The notes below the pieces were generated by a model. The model was not told the origin of the DNA. It saw only the letters and a program-made list of their open reading frames with translations, and searched no databases. Both the position numbers and the translations under genes were made by a program. Of a stretch of DNA of 64,000 nt, positions 1-8,181 are shown in pieces. Position 1 is the first letter of the stretch, and each line of letters starts with the position of its first letter. The DNA lies in assembly GCA_964626055.1 (NCBI GenBank), contig CAZVDF010000005.1, forward strand, positions 39,537 through 103,536. Direction: 5' to 3'. Origin of the DNA: JAFGSG01 sp964626055. Its GTDB lineage: Bacteria > Spirochaetota > UBA4802 > JAFGDQ01.

Positions 1-408
1 AAGAAGGCGAAATTCGGCCAGCCGGAAATGAATCTTGGCATTATCCCGGGCTTCGGCGCGACTCAAAGGCTTGCGCATGTAGTTGGTATAAATAAAGCGC
101 GCGAGCTTATATATACATGCGATATGATAGACGCTGACGAAGCAAAACGAATAGGACTGGTTGCGGAAGTTTACGAGGCAGAGGATCTATTGAATAAAGT
201 TGTCGAAAAAGCAAAACTTATCATGTCAAAAGGCCCGTGCGGCATCGCAACAGCAAAGCGTGTTATGAACAAAGGGCTCGGGATGGGTATGGATTCCGCG
301 CTCGAACTTGAGCAGCAGGGATTCAGCTCGCTTTTCGGCACACAGGATAAGCTGGAAGGCATAACCGCGTTCCTTGCAAAACGCAAAGCTGAATTTAAGA
401 ACAAATAA
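1..408 (+). CDS. Enoyl-CoA hydratase/isomerase (crotonase family), C-terminal part
   Basis: The reading frame is open from the first base, so the gene begins upstream; about 135 C-terminal residues are visible. The crotonase signature GQPEMNLGIIPGFGATQRL is at visible residues 6-24, and the Glu in GQPE (visible residue 9) corresponds to the second catalytic Glu (Glu164 of rat mitochondrial hydratase). The rest is the usual helical C-terminal trimerisation region with the SKGPCGIATAKR stretch. The family hydrates trans-2-enoyl-CoA or crotonyl-CoA in fatty-acid beta-oxidation or butyrate-type metabolism; the exact substrate cannot be told from this fragment. It converges with the flavin oxidase gene that follows. 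Confidence 0.92.
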   Translation, partial: KKAKFGQPEMNLGIIPGFGATQRLAHVVGINKARELIYTCDMIDADEAKRIGLVAEVYEAEDLLNKVVEKAKLIMSKGPCGIATAKRVMNKGLGMGMDSALELEQQGFSSLFGTQDKLEGITAFLAKRKAEFKNK

Positions 409-412
409 CATA

Positions 413-500
413 TCTGCAGGGGCTGTTTTAAAATAAAGCCTGTTTAATATGTAATATCGAATTTCTTGGAATTAAGACATTTTGGGACAACCCCTGCAGA
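413..500. repeat. Imperfect inverted repeat between convergent genes
   Basis: TCTGCAGGGG (413-422) is matched by CCCCTGCAGA (491-500), and the similarity continues inwards as TGTtttAAAAT against TGTcccAAAAT (reverse complement of the right side). The whole gap between the crotonase stop and the FAD oxidase stop is therefore one hairpin of about 88 bp. It could be a bidirectional terminator, although no clear T-run follows, or a small transposon-like (MITE) element whose ends read TCTGCAGGGG(C/T)TGT. Confidence 0.6.
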
Positions 501-510
501 ATAAAATTTG

Positions 511-1899
511 TTAAAATATTTTCCCGGGATTTAAAATCATATGAGGATCGAACGCCGCCTTGATCCTTTTTGACAGCTCAATTCCTTCTTTAGAAACGGC
601 GAGATCGAGATAATTTTTTTTCGTGAGTCCTATGCCGTGCTCGCCAGTAAGCGTGCCTCCGCAGGCAATTGCTTTTTCAAATATGTATTTTTTAATAACA
701 GGCATCAGCTTTTTCCATTTGCCGTCATCCATACTGCCTTTTAAAATGTTGATGTGCACGTTGCCGTCCCCCGCATGACCGTAGATGATCGACTGGAGCG
801 ATCTGGAATTTAAAAATATTTTAATATCTTTAATGAAGGCCGCTATCCTGGATCTGGGCACAACCGTATCTTCTCCGAAAAACACGCTGCTTGCGTTTTT
901 TATTGAGTCCCTGATGGATCTTCTTGTCTTCCACAGTCTTTCTTTCTGGCTTTTTGAGCCTGCGGCAATAATCTCGTATCCGGTTTTGATCAGCTTGTTT
1001 ATACGTTCAGCATCTTTCATCACAATCTCCTCTGAAGCCCCGTCTATCTGTATCAACAAATGAGCTCCGGCATTGCCGAAAGGTATCTCTTCCTGAAGGA
1101 AATTTTTAACAAGTTTGATCGCGTCTTCTTCCATGAATTCTATTGTGGAAGGGATTATCCTGTTCTGTAATATTACGGGAACGGCATCGAGCGCTTCTTC
1201 TATGGAATCGAAGGGAATAAGAAGGTCAATGACTGCGCGAGGCGCCGGAACCAGTTTCAAGTAAATCTTTGTAATAACGGCAAGCGTGCCTTCGGAACCG
1301 ACAAGTATGCCTATCAGGTTATATCCTGTCGCGTTTTTCACTATTTTCCCGCCGGTATTTATTATGGAGCCGTCCGACAGGACGAATTCGAGCCCTGTGA
1401 CATAATCTTTGGTTGTACCGTATTTAACGGCTCTTGGCCCTCCCGCGCTTTCGGCCAGGTTGCCTCCGATTGAGCACGAATCGAGGCTTGCCGGATCCGG
1501 CGGATACATGAGTCCATGTTCAAGAACGGCATCCTGAAGTGTTCTTGTGATTACTCCCGGTTCAACAACAGCGAACATGTTTTCCCTGTCGATTTCGATA
1601 ATTTTATTCATTTGCTCAAGAGAAAGAACGAGCCCGCCCTTGACCGGTATTGCTCCTCCCGTAACCCCGGTGCCTGCTCCGCGCGGTATCACCGGGACGC
1701 CGAATTTACTGCATATAGCAAGAGTTTTACTTACGTCCTCAGCAGATTTTGCTCTGACTACTGCTGTCGGTACTTGTGAAATATCCGAAGTTTCGTCTTT
1801 TGAATATTTTTCAAGAATATCCGGATCAGTGATGAGTTTATCTTTCCCGATGGATTTTTGCAGAGACAGGATTGATTTATTTAAAGTGCTTTTTTTCAT
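511..1899 (-). CDS. FAD-linked oxidase, GlcD-type (glycolate/D-lactate dehydrogenase-like)
   Basis: The 462-residue length is typical for GlcD-like flavoproteins. An N-terminal PCMH-type FAD-binding domain (about residues 42-220) carries the pyrophosphate loop PRGAGTG at 72-78 and SIGGNLAESAGG further on. The C-terminal FAD-oxidase domain contains YGHAGDGNVHI and the terminal TGEHGIGLTKK signature. Such enzymes oxidise 2-hydroxy acids such as glycolate, D-lactate or 2-hydroxyglutarate and pass electrons to a quinone or an electron-transfer flavoprotein. No ferredoxin-like GlcF partner is adjacent. The substrate cannot be decided from sequence alone. ATG start at 1899. Confidence 0.9.
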   Translation of the reverse strand: MKKSTLNKSILSLQKSIGKDKLITDPDILEKYSKDETSDISQVPTAVVRAKSAEDVSKTLAICSKFGVPVIPRGAGTGVTGGAIPVKGGLVLSLEQMNKIIEIDRENMFAVVEPGVITRTLQDAVLEHGLMYPPDPASLDSCSIGGNLAESAGGPRAVKYGTTKDYVTGLEFVLSDGSIINTGGKIVKNATGYNLIGILVGSEGTLAVITKIYLKLVPAPRAVIDLLIPFDSIEEALDAVPVILQNRIIPSTIEFMEEDAIKLVKNFLQEEIPFGNAGAHLLIQIDGASEEIVMKDAERINKLIKTGYEIIAAGSKSQKERLWKTRRSIRDSIKNASSVFFGEDTVVPRSRIAAFIKDIKIFLNSRSLQSIIYGHAGDGNVHINILKGSMDDGKWKKLMPVIKKYIFEKAIACGGTLTGEHGIGLTKKNYLDLAVSKEGIELSKRIKAAFDPHMILNPGKIF

Positions 1900-1933
1900 G
1901 ATTATAGTATATATAGCTTCACCAGTAAGATCG

Positions 1934-2103
1934 GATTTCCCTGCCAGCGGGCGTGGAAATCTGCACGAATTTTATGGTTAAGCGTGAAATATTCAACAAG
2001 AACTAAGTAGTTTAAGCTAAAGAATAGATTTTCCCCGCCGGCGGCGGGGAAAATCTTATGTATTTATTGCTGAAACATGAAATATTCATTTAAGAACTAA
2101 GTA
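1934..2103. repeat. Two hairpins and a duplicated flank upstream of the HhH-GPD gene
   Basis: A hairpin GATTTCC...GGAAATC occupies 1934-1961. A second, perfect hairpin at 2027-2055 has 13-nt arms (GATTTTCCCCGCC and its complement) around a 3-nt loop and is not followed by a T-run. The segment GAAATATTCA...AAGAACTAAGTA occurs twice in direct orientation (1984-2009 and 2077-2103), bracketing the second hairpin. This looks like a small repeated palindromic unit rather than a simple terminator. Confidence 0.6.
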
Positions 2104-2169
2104 AAGAGCCATAATATTAATCAATTCTTTTTTTAATTGCATTTTTTACTACTTGTTTGGAAATAAATT

Positions 2170-2838
2170 ATGGAAGATCTGTTAAAGATTTATCATTCCT
2201 TATTTATAATGTACGGCCCGCAGGGATGGTGGCCTCTGCTTTCTTTCAAAAGAAGAAGGAGAGAAGAAGAATTCTTTAGAGGATATCATTGCGGTGATTA
2301 CTCATTTCCAAAAAATGCGAAGCAAAGATTTGAAATTTGCACAGGAGCCTTGCTTACGCAGAATACGGCATGGACAAATGTTGAAAAAGCGCTGCTTAAT
2401 CTTCATAAAATGAAACTGTTGAGCGCTGAAGCCATCGAAGCGGTAAAAATTGAGACATTAAAAAATGCGATCACTCCTGCCGGGTATTATAATCAAAAAG
2501 CCGTATACCTGAAAAATTTTACCCAGTTTTATTTATCGACGAAAGGCAAAATCCCTACAAGAAAAGAACTTCTCTCCGTTAAAGGTATTGGACCCGAGAC
2601 AGCGGATTCAATCCTGCTGTATGCTTATAATCAGCCTGAATTCGTAGTCGATGCCTATACCAGAAGGATGTTCTCTCATCTGGGATTTTTCGATGCTAAT
2701 GCAAAATACCAGGATATAAAAGAAATCTTTGAAAGTGCTCTGCCGGAAAATATTGTAATATACCAGGAATTTCATGCTTTGATCGTGCAGCATTCCAAGA
2801 AAAGCTATTCACGAAAACTGAATAAGAATAAATATTAG
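2170..2838 (+). CDS. HhH-GPD DNA glycosylase, endonuclease III-like, without iron-sulfur cluster
   Basis: The 222-residue protein has the helix-hairpin-helix-GPD fold: FEICTGALLTQNTAWTNVEKA in the N-terminal part, the hairpin LLSVKGIGPETADSILLYA, then FVVDAYTRR with the conserved catalytic Asp. The Lys used by bifunctional endonuclease III for strand cleavage (Lys120 in E. coli) is Glu here (GIGPETAD). The four Cys of the C-terminal [4Fe-4S] loop are absent: the protein ends HALIVQHSKKSYSRKLNKNKY-like, with no cysteine. This points to a monofunctional base-excision glycosylase from the endonuclease-III-related branch. The damaged base recognised is unknown. Confidence 0.85.
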   Translation: MEDLLKIYHSLFIMYGPQGWWPLLSFKRRRREEEFFRGYHCGDYSFPKNAKQRFEICTGALLTQNTAWTNVEKALLNLHKMKLLSAEAIEAVKIETLKNAITPAGYYNQKAVYLKNFTQFYLSTKGKIPTRKELLSVKGIGPETADSILLYAYNQPEFVVDAYTRRMFSHLGFFDANAKYQDIKEIFESALPENIVIYQEFHALIVQHSKKSYSRKLNKNKY

Positions 2839-2929
2839 TACAGAAAATTCATTTAACATTTCTTATAGGATTGACTAATTTAAAATAATATTCTATGCTT
2901 GATTAAAATTTCCGTAAAAGCATTAAAAT

Positions 2930-4618
2930 ATGAGCAATGAAATTAAAATACTTATTGTTGATGATGACAGGCTCATCAGAACGGCCGTAAAGCGCATACT
3001 TTTAAAGAGCGGCAGGAATTTTGATGTTGATGAAATCCCGAACATTTCAACATTGTTTGAAAAATTGAAAATAAAAAAGTATGACTGCATAATACTTGAT
3101 TACGTGCTGTCCGAAGCAACAGGCATCGATGTTCTCAAAGAGCTGACAAATTTTAAAATAAATATCCCGGTTATTATGATGACCGGGCAGGGAGATGAAC
3201 TGATCGCGGTCAAGGCTTTAAAAGCCGGTGCCAGCGATTACCTGCCGAAATCGATTCTCACACATAACGATGTGCAGGAAATACTTACCTATACAATACA
3301 AAATGCCATCAATTTATCCCGGATTAAGTCTGAAAGAGAAAGAACCGCGAATGCTTTACGTAAGAGCGAAGAAAGATACCGCAGCCTTGTTGAGCATTCT
3401 CCGATGCTTATAATGCGTTTTTTCCCTGATGATAAATCCGTCTCTTTCGTCAATGACGGATTCTGTAAATATTTCAATACAAGAAGGGATAACGTGATCG
3501 GCGAAAGTGTTAATCCTTATATCTTTGATGACGAAAATAACAGTTCGGACAGTATTTTTAAATTGTTAACACCTGAAAACCCTGCGGTCAGTTTTGATCA
3601 TTATTCCAGAATAGGGAAGGAGATGAGGTGGCAGCTCTGGACATTGCAGGCTTTTTTCGACAGCCAGGGGAAGATTCTCGAATTTCAGTGCATGGGAGAG
3701 GATATTACACCTCTGAAGAAAGCTGAGAAAGAGCTAAACAATCAAAAAGTATTTTTTCAATCTATTCTTGATTCACAGGAGAATATAATTATAGTTACTG
3801 ATAAAAATGAAATACTGGAGATCAATCACAGTTTTTTAATTTTTTTCGGATACAGGAACCTGGAAGAATTCAAAAAGGAGCATGCCGATATAATAGAACT
3901 GGCGCTTGATATACCGGGCTACATTTCTAAGAAGATCAAAGGTCACTGGATAGACGCTGTTTTAAACGGTTCCGGGACTGAGAGATTGATTTCATTTAAA
4001 CCCGAAGGAGCCCGCAGCGCAAAGATATTTTCCGTGAACATAAATTTGCTTTCCCTTGAACGGGAAGTTTACGTAGTGACTTTTTCCGATGTTACCGCGC
4101 TGGAGCAGAAGAGCAAAACATTTGAGGAAAAAGCCTCAATTGACGCTCTGACGGGCATATTCAACAAAGATAAATTTTATGAAATGATCAGCAATGATAT
4201 TGAAGCCGCAAAAAAACATAAGACTAATTTATCATTGATCTTTTTTGATATAGATCATTTCAAAAATATAAATGATACTTACGGCCATCAGACGGGAGAC
4301 GACGTATTACAGCAGCTTGTCGATGTGATCAGGGGAAGCATCAGGGAACCGGATATCTTCGCCAGATGGGGCGGAGAGGAATTTGTTGTGCTTCTGCCCA
4401 GGACTGATATGAATAACGCATTAAAGGCAGCTGAAAAATTCCGCAGGCAGGTAATGAACGCAGATTTTAAAGATGCCGGACGTGTAACATGCAGTTTCGG
4501 TGTCACTAATTTGAACTTGAACGATGATATCGACACATTTGTGAACAGGGCGGACAGGGGGCTTTATAAGGCCAAGGAGAGCGGACGAAACCGCGTCGTC
4601 GGCATTAAGTCGAAATAA
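2930..4618 (+). CDS. Response regulator with receiver, two PAS domains and GGDEF (diguanylate cyclase)
   Basis: Receiver domain at about 5-125: acidic pair in IVDDDR, phospho-acceptor Asp57 in IILDYVL, Thr85 and Lys107. PAS-like sensor domains follow at about 140-260 and 270-395, then a GGDEF domain at about 400-560. The active loop is GGEEF at 481-485, and REPD lies five residues before it, matching an RxxD product-inhibition site. The domain should therefore make cyclic di-GMP from two GTP and be feedback inhibited. It stands alone, with no histidine kinase beside it. The two ComFB proteins in the window are possible receptors of its product, by inference only. Confidence 0.93.
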   Translation: MSNEIKILIVDDDRLIRTAVKRILLKSGRNFDVDEIPNISTLFEKLKIKKYDCIILDYVLSEATGIDVLKELTNFKINIPVIMMTGQGDELIAVKALKAGASDYLPKSILTHNDVQEILTYTIQNAINLSRIKSERERTANALRKSEERYRSLVEHSPMLIMRFFPDDKSVSFVNDGFCKYFNTRRDNVIGESVNPYIFDDENNSSDSIFKLLTPENPAVSFDHYSRIGKEMRWQLWTLQAFFDSQGKILEFQCMGEDITPLKKAEKELNNQKVFFQSILDSQENIIIVTDKNEILEINHSFLIFFGYRNLEEFKKEHADIIELALDIPGYISKKIKGHWIDAVLNGSGTERLISFKPEGARSAKIFSVNINLLSLEREVYVVTFSDVTALEQKSKTFEEKASIDALTGIFNKDKFYEMISNDIEAAKKHKTNLSLIFFDIDHFKNINDTYGHQTGDDVLQQLVDVIRGSIREPDIFARWGGEEFVVLLPRTDMNNALKAAEKFRRQVMNADFKDAGRVTCSFGVTNLNLNDDIDTFVNRADRGLYKAKESGRNRVVGIKSK

Positions 4619-4840
4619 CCATGCTATTCAGGTAAATTTTAAGAATATGATCATTTTATCGCCGATATTTGCAATTTAAATAAAAAGCTCAGACAGGATG
4701 AGTAATTAACTCTAAATTATTATTAATTATTTTTTCTCAGTATTCATTAAAATTTCTTTTTAAGAATGATAACTGGCGCCTAACAGGATATTTTTTAATA
4801 TCATAGCCAATCGTTGAAATTTAATTGTCCGGGAAATTGG

Positions 4841-5614
4841 ATGCCTGTAAAAAAAATTCTATCATGGAACGTAAACGGCATAAGAGCGGTGCATAAGAAA
4901 GGAATGCTTCTGCCTTTATTCGAAAGTAAGCCGTACATATTGTGCCTCCAGGAAACAAAGGCTGCCGAGGACCAGCTAACAAAAGAACTGCGATATATCA
5001 ACGGATATCGCTCCTATTTTTCTTCTGCACAAAAGAAAGGATACAGCGGAGTATGTCTGTATTCAGAAGAAGAGCCGAATAAAATTGAGACCGGATTCGG
5101 TAATAAAGAGTTTGACAGTGAAGGCAGAATTCTTATCGCACATTATGATGAATTTATACTTTTCAATATTTACTTTCCTAACGGTAAAGCATCCCCTGAC
5201 AGGCTTGATTTTAAAATGAGTTTTTATAATGCCTTTATGGAATTTTGCGACAGGCTTAAAGATTCAGGGAAAAACATAATTATCTGCGGCGATGTAAATA
5301 CTGCGCATGCGGAGATTGACCTGGCAAGGCCGAAAGAGAATGAAGATACGTCCGGTTTTTTGCCTCAGGAAAGAGCATGGATCGATAAATTTATTTCGCA
5401 CGGATATACCGACACTTTCAGAATGTTCGTTAAAGAAGGGGGCCATTATTCGTGGTGGGATTACAAAACCGCCGCAAGAGAACGGAACATCGGCTGGAGG
5501 ATCGATTATTTTTTTGTGAGCGACACATTTAAAGATAAAATAAAGTCGGCCTTTATATTAAAAGATGTTATGGGCTCGGATCATTGCCCCATAGGGATTG
5601 AAATTACAGAGTAG
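4841..5614 (+). CDS. xthA: Exodeoxyribonuclease III (AP endonuclease)
   Basis: About 257 residues, as expected for ExoIII/ExoA. Motifs in order: ILSWNVNGIRA, the metal-binding Glu in LCLQETKA, CGDVNTAH, WWDYK, the WRIDYFFVS region and the catalytic GSDHCP near the C-terminus. It cleaves DNA at abasic sites and has 3'-5' exonuclease and 3'-phosphatase activity in base-excision repair. I chose the ATG at 4841; an in-frame TTG 27 bp upstream has no homology in front of the MPVKKILSWN start. Together with the HhH glycosylase this gives two base-excision repair genes within 3 kb. Confidence 0.93.
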   Translation: MPVKKILSWNVNGIRAVHKKGMLLPLFESKPYILCLQETKAAEDQLTKELRYINGYRSYFSSAQKKGYSGVCLYSEEEPNKIETGFGNKEFDSEGRILIAHYDEFILFNIYFPNGKASPDRLDFKMSFYNAFMEFCDRLKDSGKNIIICGDVNTAHAEIDLARPKENEDTSGFLPQERAWIDKFISHGYTDTFRMFVKEGGHYSWWDYKTAARERNIGWRIDYFFVSDTFKDKIKSAFILKDVMGSDHCPIGIEITE

Positions 5615-5716
5615 CTTTTAAATATGGCCGTTTTATATATAGAGGTCAGTCAAGATTCGAAAAAAATGCAGAAAATTTAATTTAGCGGCAGGTCACTTGG
5701 TAAGGATTAAATTGCG

Positions 5717-6370
5717 ATGATTGAAAATAAAGCATGGGATACTCATTATACCAGAGCCAAGTCTGTTTTACTTTATCCCGACGAAAATCTCATAAGAATA
5801 CTCAGAAGCTTTCTTTCCGATAAAACGCGGGAAGAGATCGAATCGCTGGTTTCAATTGATCTCGGATGCGGTACAGGCCGTCATCTTAAACTCCTTCATG
5901 AATCCGGCATCAAAGATATAATCGGGCTTGATACAAGTTCGAACGCGCTGAAAATCTGTAAAGAACTCTATCCTTTTAAACTTGTTCGGGCAAGCAATAA
6001 TTCAATGCCATTCAGGGATTCCTGTTTTGATATTGCAATAACCTGGGGATCTCTTCATTACTGCGCCAAAGATATGCTGCCGGCACAGTTTGTGGAAATA
6101 CATCGCGTCCTTAAAAATGGCGGCTGCCTGTTCGGAACGCTTCGTTCGGAAATGGATACATATTTAAAAAAAGGCAGACATATGGGAAATGATACGTGGA
6201 TCACCGATCTTGAAGATATTAAAAATTCAGTAGTTTCTTTTTATAGTGAGAATGAACTAATATCCATGATGGAAATTTTCAGCAGGTTTCAATACGGTAT
6301 AATAGAAAGAACTCTGATCGGCGATATAAAGAAAAGAATTTCGCACTGGATTTTTCGGGCCGAGAAATAG
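5717..6370 (+). CDS. Class I SAM-dependent methyltransferase
   Basis: The 217 residues contain a Rossmann-like Methyltransf_11 type core. Motif I is IDLGCGTG (47-54), the acidic residue after strand 2 is in IIGLDTSSNA, motif II is FDIAITWGSLHY, and HRVLKNGGCLFG is the post-motif strand. The substrate cannot be inferred. The next gene, also a methyltransferase, starts only 3 bases after this stop, so the two are probably co-transcribed and may act on the same small molecule or glycan. AAGGA lies about 10 nt before the ATG. Confidence 0.85.
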   Translation: MIENKAWDTHYTRAKSVLLYPDENLIRILRSFLSDKTREEIESLVSIDLGCGTGRHLKLLHESGIKDIIGLDTSSNALKICKELYPFKLVRASNNSMPFRDSCFDIAITWGSLHYCAKDMLPAQFVEIHRVLKNGGCLFGTLRSEMDTYLKKGRHMGNDTWITDLEDIKNSVVSFYSENELISMMEIFSRFQYGIIERTLIGDIKKRISHWIFRAEK

Positions 6371-6373
6371 ATA

Positions 6374-7279
6374 ATGAATAAACGGTTTGATCCAAAATTA
6401 TTTAATAAACCACTGACCGGATGCCCGCTTTGCAGAAGCAGAAATATCAGGAATCACTTTATTATAGAAAAATACATACCGAATTTTAAAATCGATATAT
6501 GCTCGGACTGCGGATTTATTTTTATGAATCCGCGGTTCAAAGACAGTATCATTAAAGAAATGTACGATGAAGCTTATTACAGCGGCAATGCGGAATATTC
6601 ATATTATGACGAAAGGCAAGCTATTAAATATTCAGAGTACGTCTGGAAAAAGAGAATAAATAAAATCAGGCATTATGCGGCAGGCGGAAATTTCCTGGAT
6701 ATCGGCTGCGCTTTCGGCGGATTTATAAAATGTGCGTCGGAATATTATATCCCATTCGGAATCGAGTTTTCCGGGTATTCCGGCAATTATGCTAAAACCT
6801 TATTCGGCAATAACATACATATCGGAACACTCAACGATCATCCATTTAAATCCGGTTTTTTTTCGGTTATTACGATGATCGAACTTCTTGAACATTTAAG
6901 CGATCCGTCTGCGGCGGTTTCGGAATGTTTTCGTCTTTTAAAAGCCGGCGGTCTGCTGGTTATCCAGACGGCGAATATGGACGGGCTACAGGCAAGCCTT
7001 TTAAAGAATAGATATGCGTATTTTATGCCGGGGCATGTATCATATTTCACAAAAAAAAATCTTATAAATTTGCTTGCAAGAGCCGGTTTTAAAAAAATAG
7101 AAATATTTTATCCGGTAGAATTCGGATTACTGCCTAAGCTGAAAAAATCCAGGCACGGGTTTAAATGCCGAAAGGATTATCTTAAATGGCTTAGAATAAC
7201 ATATTATCACCTGATAAGCAAGGTGAGATTCTGTAATTTCGCCATGACAAGCTCCATGGTGATTTATGCGGTAAAATAA
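6374..7279 (+). CDS. SAM-dependent methyltransferase with N-terminal zinc ribbon
   Basis: A four-Cys zinc ribbon (Cys17, Cys20, Cys43, Cys46) precedes a class I methyltransferase core with motif I FLDIGCAFGG at 108-117, the acidic GIEFSGYS strand, MIELLEHLSDP and LLKAGGLLVIQTAN. The layout of zinc ribbon, Methyltransf_23-type core and tail is typical of enzymes encoded in surface-polysaccharide or sugar-modification loci, such as C-methyltransferases. No glycosyltransferases lie nearby, so the substrate is open. It follows the previous methyltransferase gene with a 3-base gap. Confidence 0.85.
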   Translation: MNKRFDPKLFNKPLTGCPLCRSRNIRNHFIIEKYIPNFKIDICSDCGFIFMNPRFKDSIIKEMYDEAYYSGNAEYSYYDERQAIKYSEYVWKKRINKIRHYAAGGNFLDIGCAFGGFIKCASEYYIPFGIEFSGYSGNYAKTLFGNNIHIGTLNDHPFKSGFFSVITMIELLEHLSDPSAAVSECFRLLKAGGLLVIQTANMDGLQASLLKNRYAYFMPGHVSYFTKKNLINLLARAGFKKIEIFYPVEFGLLPKLKKSRHGFKCRKDYLKWLRITYYHLISKVRFCNFAMTSSMVIYAVK

Positions 7280-7377
7280 CTGCCTTGACTAAATATAAAA
7301 ATGAAATTATAATAATAATTATTCTGCTGATAACGCGCGTGCTAAGATTTTTCAAACCGGGGGTAGAATAAAAGAAT

Positions 7378-8037
7378 ATGATAAATATCATGGAAGATAG
7401 GATAAAGGCTGCCGTGAATGAGATTTTAGAGCTCAGGGAAGACAGGTTTAATTTAGTAAAATATACAGATGATATAATCGCTTATGTTCTCAACCGGGTC
7501 CCGCCAAGATATATTACCAGCGAAAGAGGCTTCGTCCATAATGAGATCGATTACTCGATGAATACCCAGTTGCAGGCGGACATTCGTTTTTGTGTGAACG
7601 ATGCGATCAGGACATTATCCCAGAGGCGCGAGCCGGATCAGCATTCCGGATTATCGGTAGAAAAAATACTCGGAAAGCATTATTATTTCCCCTATATTGT
7701 CGGGGAGGTGCTGGAAGAATCGACTTTCAGTGTAATTCCCGATGTAGAAGTTCAGCTGATATATAATGATTTCCCGGTACCTATGATCGATCCGGGATGG
7801 TCTAATCCGTATTATACATCAAAATCGACCAAGGGCTTTTTCCTATTCTGGCCGGATTATCTTACCGGCGAAATGAGCCCGTCTGCAGATAATATTTTTA
7901 AACTGATCTTTCGCCATAGAAAATTTTACAAGAAGGAACTGTCATTTCCGCTGAGAGCACTCGATAAATTTAATTATAACAAATCGCATATAGTGCCGTT
8001 AGCGCTCTTAACTCTTCAGGTCGGAGAAAATATATAA
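7378..8037 (+). CDS. ComFB-domain protein with an extra C-terminal domain (paralogue 1)
   Basis: Residues about 4-85 match the ComFB family: the helical start NIMEDRI, then DDIIAYVLNRVPPRYITSERG at 31-51. The C-terminal half (about 104-215) is a second, beta-rich region with IVGEVLEESTFSVIP, VQLIYNDFPVPMID, WSNPYYT and KSTKGFFLFWP. A full-length relative with the same two blocks is encoded at 57236-57922. ComFB was named from the Bacillus comF operon, and cyanobacterial members have been reported as cyclic di-nucleotide receptors; that this protein binds c-di-GMP or c-di-AMP is inference. It heads a same-strand series with a degenerate kinase, a MoxR-type ATPase and a VWA protein. The start could also be the ATG 12 bp downstream. 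Confidence 0.85.
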   Translation: MINIMEDRIKAAVNEILELREDRFNLVKYTDDIIAYVLNRVPPRYITSERGFVHNEIDYSMNTQLQADIRFCVNDAIRTLSQRREPDQHSGLSVEKILGKHYYFPYIVGEVLEESTFSVIPDVEVQLIYNDFPVPMIDPGWSNPYYTSKSTKGFFLFWPDYLTGEMSPSADNIFKLIFRHRKFYKKELSFPLRALDKFNYNKSHIVPLALLTLQVGENI

Positions 8038-8181
8038 CCGGTTAATTATCCTTTGCACTTGACTTTTACATTTATATTTTCTATATAGGTATACAAATAC
8101 TTTTTACAAACGCTGAATCCGAAGAAAAACTGCGAAATATCGAACCGGTGATCCGGGCAGGGATGACACAAGAACAAGTTT

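Noticed and set aside
4814..4840. Upstream TTG start for exonuclease III
   Set aside because: The added nine residues do not belong to the family and the ATG at 4841 gives the normal length.
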